Shown here: piece by piece, positions 59,840 to 64,000 of the stretch | Layout of the letters: every line of letters starts with the position of its first letter | Numbering within the stretch: position 1 is the stretch's first letter | Origin: JABDKJ01 sp039028335 | GTDB lineage: Bacteria > Bacteroidota > Bacteroidia > Flavobacteriales_D > JABDKJ01 | Direction of reading: 5' to 3' | Assembly: GCA_039028335.1 (NCBI GenBank) | Contig: JBCCIF010000001.1 | Coordinates: 1-64,000, forward strand | DNA: 64,000 bases | Made by a program: the position numbers and the translations under genes | The notes under the pieces: generated by a model | What the model was told of the DNA's origin: nothing | Database searches by the model: none | What the model saw: only the letters and a program-made list of their open reading frames with translations

Positions 59840-60515
59840 TTCGAAATTGAATAAACTTGATTTTCTTCCCCTCTTTCAGCCAACGCTTTTCATAAAATGT
59901 CTTAATCTCCATTAGCGCGTTCAATTCTTCTGGAAATTTCTCCTTTCCGATACCATAAACATCTAAAGATTGATATAGAACCTTAAGACCTTGTTCATGA
60001 ATAACATCAAGCGTAAAATCAGTCAAAAAAGTACTATCTGATTTAAGGTTGATCGTTCCTTTTGGAATCAACAAATTTCGATATCTATCGAGAAATAGAG
60101 GATGAGTTAAGCGGTGCTTTGCATTTCTTTTTTTCTTGTGTGGGTCGGCAAAAGTAATCCAGATCTCGCTGATTTCATCTTTGTCAAAAAAGCGTTCAAT
60201 GAACTCTATTCGTGTACGTAAAAAATACAAGTTGGCCATTTCTTCATGAAGAGCTGTTTTTGCACCTCGCCACATTCTTGCGCCTTTTATATCAATCCCA
60301 ATGAAGTTCTTATTTGGAAATTTGCGGGCCATTCCAACTGTGTACTCTCCTTTGCCACAAGCCAATTCCAAAACAATCGGATTGTAATTGTCGAAATACG
60401 TACTCCATTTACCCTTGAATGGACTGTCTTTCGCAAGAACCTCATCAATTGATGGCTCGAGAACATTTTCCATTCTTGCATTCTCTGCAAACCGTTTAAG
60501 TTTGTCCTTTCCCAT
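59826..60515 (-). CDS. trmB: tRNA (guanine-N7)-methyltransferase TrmB
   Basis: Makes m7G46 in tRNA using S-adenosylmethionine. 229 residues from the ATG at 60515 (MGKDKLKRFAENARMENV). SAM-binding motif ELACGKGEYTVGMA, IGIDIKGARMWRGA, the catalytic region ITFADPHKKKRNAKHRL and a C-terminal YEKRWLKEGKKIKF all fit. The frame reaches 60548, but a TAnnTTTG box at 60524-60531 supports the shorter start. It overlaps the ATL gene by 14 bases. Confidence 0.94.
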   Translation of the reverse strand: MGKDKLKRFAENARMENVLEPSIDEVLAKDSPFKGKWSTYFDNYNPIVLELACGKGEYTVGMARKFPNKNFIGIDIKGARMWRGAKTALHEEMANLYFLRTRIEFIERFFDKDEISEIWITFADPHKKKRNAKHRLTHPLFLDRYRNLLIPKGTINLKSDSTFLTDFTLDVIHEQGLKVLYQSLDVYGIGKEKFPEELNALMEIKTFYEKRWLKEGKKIKFIQFRIDRN

Positions 60516-60523
60516 AGAGGGTT

Positions 60524-60531
60524 CAAAATTA
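60524..60531 (-). promoter_or_regulatory. -7 promoter box (TAATTTTG) for trmB
   Basis: Exact TAnnTTTG match on the minus strand, 8 bases before the ATG at 60515. Confidence 0.5.
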
Positions 60532-60563
60532 AAATTTTGAAAAAGCAATGTACCTTTAGAGCA

Positions 60564-61580
60564 GTGAATTTAAATTTAGATAGCCACAACCACATTCTTG
60601 TGTGTCCCCTCGATTGGGGACTTGGTCATTCCACACGTTGTATTCCTCTAATCGATCAGTTCTTAAGATTAGGCAAGCAGGTTTCAATCGCTGGAAATGG
60701 TGGTTCCCTGGAATTATTAAAGTTGGAGTTTCCCGACCTCATTTTTTTTGAATTGCCGGCTTATAATATTTCCTACCCCAAGAAGGGAAAATACTTTTTG
60801 TGGCATATGGGTTTCCAAAGCAAAAAAATTTTGCAAGCCATTCTTCGTGAAAAGAAAGAAGTGGAACGCATTCTGGAAAATTCATCGATAGACTTGATCC
60901 TTTCCGATAATCGATTCGGATGTTATCATAAAGACATTTATTCAGTTTTCTTAAGCCATCAGGTTAATATGTCCTTACCACAAGGGTTCAACTGGTTGAA
61001 TCGTATTAATAAGCAATTTATATCCCGATTTAATGAGCTATGGATCCCAGATTTTGAAGGCCCTGATAATCTCACTGGTGAGCTTTCGAATGCTGAAGGA
61101 ATGGATGCTAAATATATAGGTCCGCTCAGTCGATTTAAAAGATGTGAAAAAAGCACAAACATGACTTATGATCTTCTTTGCATACTATCTGGGCCTGAAC
61201 CACAAAGAAGTATTTTTGAAGCAGCGGTAAGGAGAAAAATGCTCTCTTCAAAACTCAAGTGTGCACTTCTTAGGGGTGTTCCCAATGAACCGAGTAAAAG
61301 CAAATTTGAGAATATTGATATTTGGGGTCACTTAAGAGGAACGGATTTAAATGATTTGATTAATCAAAGTAAATGGGTCCTTTGTCGCGCAGGGTATTCA
61401 AGTATTATGGATTTATATCAACTCCAGAAAGAAGCCATTCTGGTGCCAACACCCGGTCAGACAGAGCAAGAATATTTAGCCCGCTATTTAGATGGTCGAA
61501 AAGGATTTACCTTTATCAATCAAGATGAACTAGAACGTTTTGTTTTCGAGGATGAATTGCGCAACGTCTTTGCCAACTAA
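60564..61580 (+). CDS. MurG-like GT-B glycosyltransferase
   Basis: About 338 residues. The N-terminal VCPLDWGLGHSTRCIPLIDQF matches the donor-side loop of UDP-GlcNAc-type GT-B enzymes (MurG/GT28-like), and the C-terminal CRAGYSSIMDLYQL plus VPTPGQTEQEYLARYL fits the sugar-nucleotide site. Substrate unknown. Start codons are ambiguous: TTG at 60537 in the same frame, or GTG at 60564, which I prefer because TACCTTTA (60551-60558) lies just upstream. Its last 51 bases overlap the convergent nadD gene. Confidence 0.82.
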   Translation: MNLNLDSHNHILVCPLDWGLGHSTRCIPLIDQFLRLGKQVSIAGNGGSLELLKLEFPDLIFFELPAYNISYPKKGKYFLWHMGFQSKKILQAILREKKEVERILENSSIDLILSDNRFGCYHKDIYSVFLSHQVNMSLPQGFNWLNRINKQFISRFNELWIPDFEGPDNLTGELSNAEGMDAKYIGPLSRFKRCEKSTNMTYDLLCILSGPEPQRSIFEAAVRRKMLSSKLKCALLRGVPNEPSKSKFENIDIWGHLRGTDLNDLINQSKWVLCRAGYSSIMDLYQLQKEAILVPTPGQTEQEYLARYLDGRKGFTFINQDELERFVFEDELRNVFAN

Positions 61581-62099
61581 AAAGCGAATGTCTTTTCCTT
61601 GTTGCAAGTTTTCTCGGATATAAGTAGAAGAAATGTCGAGTTTTGGAGCAGCTATTTGCTTTGCATTTTTCAATTCGAGATGATTGTTCGAAGAGGTAGT
61701 TCTTGGATAGACATAGAAAAAATTTTCAGCAATAATGTCTTCTCCATTTTTCCATTTTGGAAGTCCTTCTAAAATATCTTCTCCGATAATTATTGAAAAT
61801 TGATGCTCAGGGAAACGATTCCTCAACTCTTTTAAGGTGAAGTAGGTATAAGAAGGCTTAGGCAATTCGAACTCAATATCGCATGGCTTTATATTTTCAT
61901 GACCTTTCAGAGCAACTTTTAATAAATCGAGGCGGAGCTCTTCATTCCAAAGTCCCTTTTTTTCTTTGAATGGGTTCTGAGGGGAAATCACCATCCACAC
62001 CTCATCGATTTCCTCATTTTGCCATAGGTAATTGGCAATTGATAAATGGCCTATATGTACTGGATTAAACGATCCAAAAAACAGGCCGACTTTAAGCAT
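61530..62099 (-). CDS. nadD: Nicotinate-nucleotide adenylyltransferase
   Basis: Converts nicotinate mononucleotide to deamido-NAD. 189 residues from the ATG at 62099; family motifs FFGSFNPVHIGHLSIANYL (ATP-binding, HxGH) and the C-terminal ISSTYIRENL. A TTG three codons earlier is also possible. The ATG overlaps the stop of gmk, so the yicC-gmk-nadD cluster is translationally coupled. Confidence 0.95.
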   Translation of the reverse strand: MLKVGLFFGSFNPVHIGHLSIANYLWQNEEIDEVWMVISPQNPFKEKKGLWNEELRLDLLKVALKGHENIKPCDIEFELPKPSYTYFTLKELRNRFPEHQFSIIIGEDILEGLPKWKNGEDIIAENFFYVYPRTTSSNNHLELKNAKQIAAPKLDISSTYIRENLQQGKDIRFLVGKDVAQFILENKTF

Positions 62100-62673
62100 T
62101 GCTGACAAAATTTTTGGTGAGTTCCATCAATTCGTTTTTTGCCTTATCTAAGGCATCATTTATTAAGATATAATCGAATTGAGAAGCAGTTTTCATTTCT
62201 TCTTCAGCTTTATCAAGCCGCATCAAAATTTCTTCTTCTTTTTCGGTTTCTCTTTTTCTGAGCCGTTCTTCTAGCACGTCCATATGACCTGGACTAACGA
62301 ATATTGCCAAGGCGCAGTCTCCCATTTTTTTCTTTAAATGTAATCCTCCAATAACATCGACATCAAAAACAACATGTTTGTTTTTAGACCAAATTCGCTC
62401 TACTTCTTGATTCAATGTTCCGTAAAACCTTCCTTCATAAACCTCTTCCCATTCCAAGAATTCATTATTTCTAATCCTTGATTTAAACTCTTCATCGCTT
62501 AGGAAATAATAATCCTTTCCATCTTCTTCTCCTTTTCTTTTTGGGCGATTGGTTGCAGAAATAGAGAAACAAAGGTCAGTTCTTTCGCTGAGCAAATGTC
62601 TGACTAAAGTTGTTTTACCGGCTCCAGAAGGAGCCGAAACGATTATTGATTTTCCTAGAAAGTCAGAGGACAT
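62092..62673 (-). CDS. gmk: Guanylate kinase
   Basis: Phosphorylates GMP to GDP. 193 residues; Walker A SAPSGAGKTTL near the N-terminus, SATNRPKRKGEEDGKDYYFL (GMP binding) and EWEEVYEGRFYGTL. Overlaps yicC by 11 bases upstream and nadD by 8 bases downstream. Confidence 0.97.
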   Translation of the reverse strand: MSSDFLGKSIIVSAPSGAGKTTLVRHLLSERTDLCFSISATNRPKRKGEEDGKDYYFLSDEEFKSRIRNNEFLEWEEVYEGRFYGTLNQEVERIWSKNKHVVFDVDVIGGLHLKKKMGDCALAIFVSPGHMDVLEERLRKRETEKEEEILMRLDKAEEEMKTASQFDYILINDALDKAKNELMELTKNFVSNA

Positions 62674-63532
62674 TGAGAACCTGTTCCTTGATGCGTTCTA
62701 AATTGTCTTTCATCTCGACCACAATTTTTTGCATTTCAGCATTGTAGGACTTTGCCCCGAGGGTGTTGATTTCTCTTCCCATTTCCTGGGTAATGAACCC
62801 AAGCTTCTTACCATTCGAATCATTAAGAGCCAAGGTCTCCGAGAAATACTTTAAATGGCTGCTCAATCGAACAAATTCTTCATTGACGTCCATTTTCTCA
62901 ATGTAATAGATTAGCTCCTGTTCGAATCGGGTTTCATCAACATTCTCTTTGTCTATTGTCTTTTCTAGAGCAGATCTGATTCTTGTCTTTACAAGCTCGA
63001 TCCGTTCTTCGGAAATAGGTTGTATGGTGGAAAGCAGTGATGTTATATTAGCGATTGATTGCGTGAGGTCTTTTTCAAGTTTTTCCCCTTCGTCTTTTCT
63101 AAAACCAGTCAATTTTTTAGCAGCTTCTTGAACCAGATTAGAAACCAATTCCCATTCTGAGTCATCAATTTCAGCAATTTCTGTTTGCATCATCTCAGGC
63201 ATACGAACCAAAACAGAAGTGTAGTCAATTGTCTTAAATTCCAATTCCTTTTCAAGAGATTTGATTTCATTGAAATAAATCCGGGCCATACTTTTGTTGA
63301 GTGCAGCTTTCTTATTTGTTCCGCCAGAACAGGTGATGATACACTCTACCTTTCCCCTTCTGATTTCGGTATTGATGAAAGACCGGAATGCCAATTCTTT
63401 TTCCTTGTATTCAGATGGAATTTTAAAATAAACATCCAATTGTTTTGAATTAAGAGACCTCAATTCAACTATAATTTTTTTCTCCTCAATACTTCCCTCC
63501 GCACGACCATATCCCGTCATTGATAGGACCAT
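62663..63532 (-). CDS. YicC-family endoribonuclease-like protein
   Basis: 289 residues from the ATG at 63532. The N-terminal MTGYGRAEG and the C-terminal FITQEMGREINTLGAKSYNAEMQ motifs define the YicC family; some members are reported as endoribonucleases involved in sRNA turnover. Central helices (EELxxRLSSHL-type) are coiled-coil-like. The longer frame to 63550 starts with a TTG inside a TAnnTTTG box, so it is rejected. First gene of the yicC-gmk-nadD operon. Confidence 0.93.
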   Translation of the reverse strand: MVLSMTGYGRAEGSIEEKKIIVELRSLNSKQLDVYFKIPSEYKEKELAFRSFINTEIRRGKVECIITCSGGTNKKAALNKSMARIYFNEIKSLEKELEFKTIDYTSVLVRMPEMMQTEIAEIDDSEWELVSNLVQEAAKKLTGFRKDEGEKLEKDLTQSIANITSLLSTIQPISEERIELVKTRIRSALEKTIDKENVDETRFEQELIYYIEKMDVNEEFVRLSSHLKYFSETLALNDSNGKKLGFITQEMGREINTLGAKSYNAEMQKIVVEMKDNLERIKEQVLNVL

Positions 63533-63547
63533 AGATTCAAATTTTTC

Positions 63548-63555
63548 CAAATGTA
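63548..63555 (-). promoter_or_regulatory. -7 promoter box (TACATTTG) for yicC-gmk-nadD
   Basis: Exact TAnnTTTG on the minus strand, 15 bases before the ATG at 63532. Confidence 0.5.
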
Positions 63556-63673
63556 ATCATTTCAAAATCATCACTTTTGATTCAATTTAGATGAAGCGTA
63601 AGGATTAATTTAGTCTATATTAACTTTTCGATGAATAGACCGTTTATTGTGTTATACGTTATAGGTTAGGGAG

Positions 63674-64000
63674 ATGAGGAGAGTGCTGCTATCGATATTC
63701 GGTATTTTAATATGTATTTGCTGTAAAGCCAATGTATACTACATTGATGCGGCAGCCGGTTCGAATGGTACTGGCAGCTTAAATAATCCATGGAATAATT
63801 TTTCGGATTTAGACCAAACTGTTCTTTTTCCAGGGGATATAGTCTATGTCAAAGCAGGAGAATATCTTGATCAACACATTGTTATGAAGCACAGTGGGCT
63901 TCCCAATCTTCCAATTGTGTTTAAGGGTTATAAATCTATTCCTGGAGATCAACCCGAAGCCCAATACCCGAGATATGGATTGAATGAAGAAGATATGCCG
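63674..64000 (+). CDS. Secreted right-handed beta-helix protein (partial, runs off right edge)
   Basis: 109 codons are visible. A signal peptide (MRRVLLSIFGILICICCKA) precedes VYYIDAAAGSNGTGSLNNPW, the DUF1565-like start of parallel beta-helix proteins. GDIVYVKAGEYLDQHIV and SGLPNLPIVFKGY also match. Members include pectate-lyase-like and other polysaccharide-acting proteins; the catalytic part is beyond the window, so the activity is unknown. Confidence 0.75.
   Translation, partial: MRRVLLSIFGILICICCKANVYYIDAAAGSNGTGSLNNPWNNFSDLDQTVLFPGDIVYVKAGEYLDQHIVMKHSGLPNLPIVFKGYKSIPGDQPEAQYPRYGLNEEDMP

Noticed and set aside
60601..60620. CCCC...GGGG palindrome-like sequence
   Set aside because: It encodes the conserved PLDWGLG motif of the glycosyltransferase; a by-product of coding sequence. 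A similar one at about 40427 encodes the HIGH region of trpS.
1..64000. CRISPR arrays, rRNA operons, insertion sequences, prophage
   Set aside because: No regularly spaced repeats, rRNA-like sequence, transposase or phage structural gene was found in reading both strands.

Overview
The window is a chromosomal segment from a member of the Bacteroidota, most likely a marine flavobacterium-like lineage (Flavobacteriales, possibly Cryomorphaceae-like; the family is a guess). The evidence is the gliding/type IX secretion protein SprA, secreted proteins with type A and type B type IX sorting domains, a TonB-dependent receptor with a carboxypeptidase-regulatory-like N-terminus, Bacteroidetes-style promoter boxes (TAnnTTTG) close to start codons, very few Shine-Dalgarno sequences, and low GC. 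No rRNA, CRISPR array, transposase or prophage gene was seen.

Layout. 1-7.8 kb (all minus strand): a truncated ftsX, an overlapping histidine kinase/response regulator pair, a 39-codon microprotein, tRNA-Ala(GGC), and two parts of the ligase-associated DNA damage response set (PdeM endonuclease and DEXH helicase) separated by a small secreted protein. 8-22.5 kb: a CNNM/CorC membrane protein, PpiD-like foldase, sirtuin (minus), then the co-directional block ruvA-sprA-gcvH-vanZ-like-tonB-tonB. 22.6-31 kb: a 1726-residue secreted metzincin protease, tRNA-Asn(GTT), a PfkB sugar kinase and a TPR-coupled adenylyl cyclase. 31-40.5 kb (minus): a giant FG-GAP-repeat surface protein, leuS, a fatty acid hydroxylase with a small cytochrome c and membrane protein, and trpS. 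40.6-42.9 kb: plsC followed by a short accessory island, a free-standing HNH-like polymorphic-toxin domain, a probable immunity gene and a frameshifted gene. 42.9-49.7 kb: a type B sorted surface protein, kbl, gdhA, a Kazal/MopE-like secreted protein and an unknown exported protein. 49.7-64 kb: dprA, TonB-dependent receptor-kdsB-HU/SPOR protein-thioesterase, two small secreted paralogues, an LPS-type glycosyltransferase, tatD-ansA, an alkyltransferase-like protein with trmB, a MurG-like glycosyltransferase, the yicC-gmk-nadD operon, and the start of a beta-helix secreted protein.

How the genes work together. SprA forms the type IX secretion conduit; three proteins in the window (31-35 kb, 42.9-44.7 kb, 47.6-48.6 kb) carry sorting domains and are probable clients. 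Two tandem TonB proteins and one receptor make up an energised outer-membrane uptake theme. Housekeeping functions (aminoacyl-tRNA synthetases, recombination, NAD and GMP synthesis, LPS precursor synthesis) fill most of the rest. The genome is compact: five convergent gene pairs overlap at their 3' ends, one by 51 bases, and one terminator lies inside the neighbouring coding sequence.

The most unusual items are the orphan toxin/immunity island, the 39-residue microprotein, the catalytically dead-looking alkyltransferase-like protein (PAHR instead of PCHR), and at least twelve TAnnTTTG boxes 8-28 bases from start codons, which also settle several start sites. I found no clear evidence of an entirely new multi-gene system.
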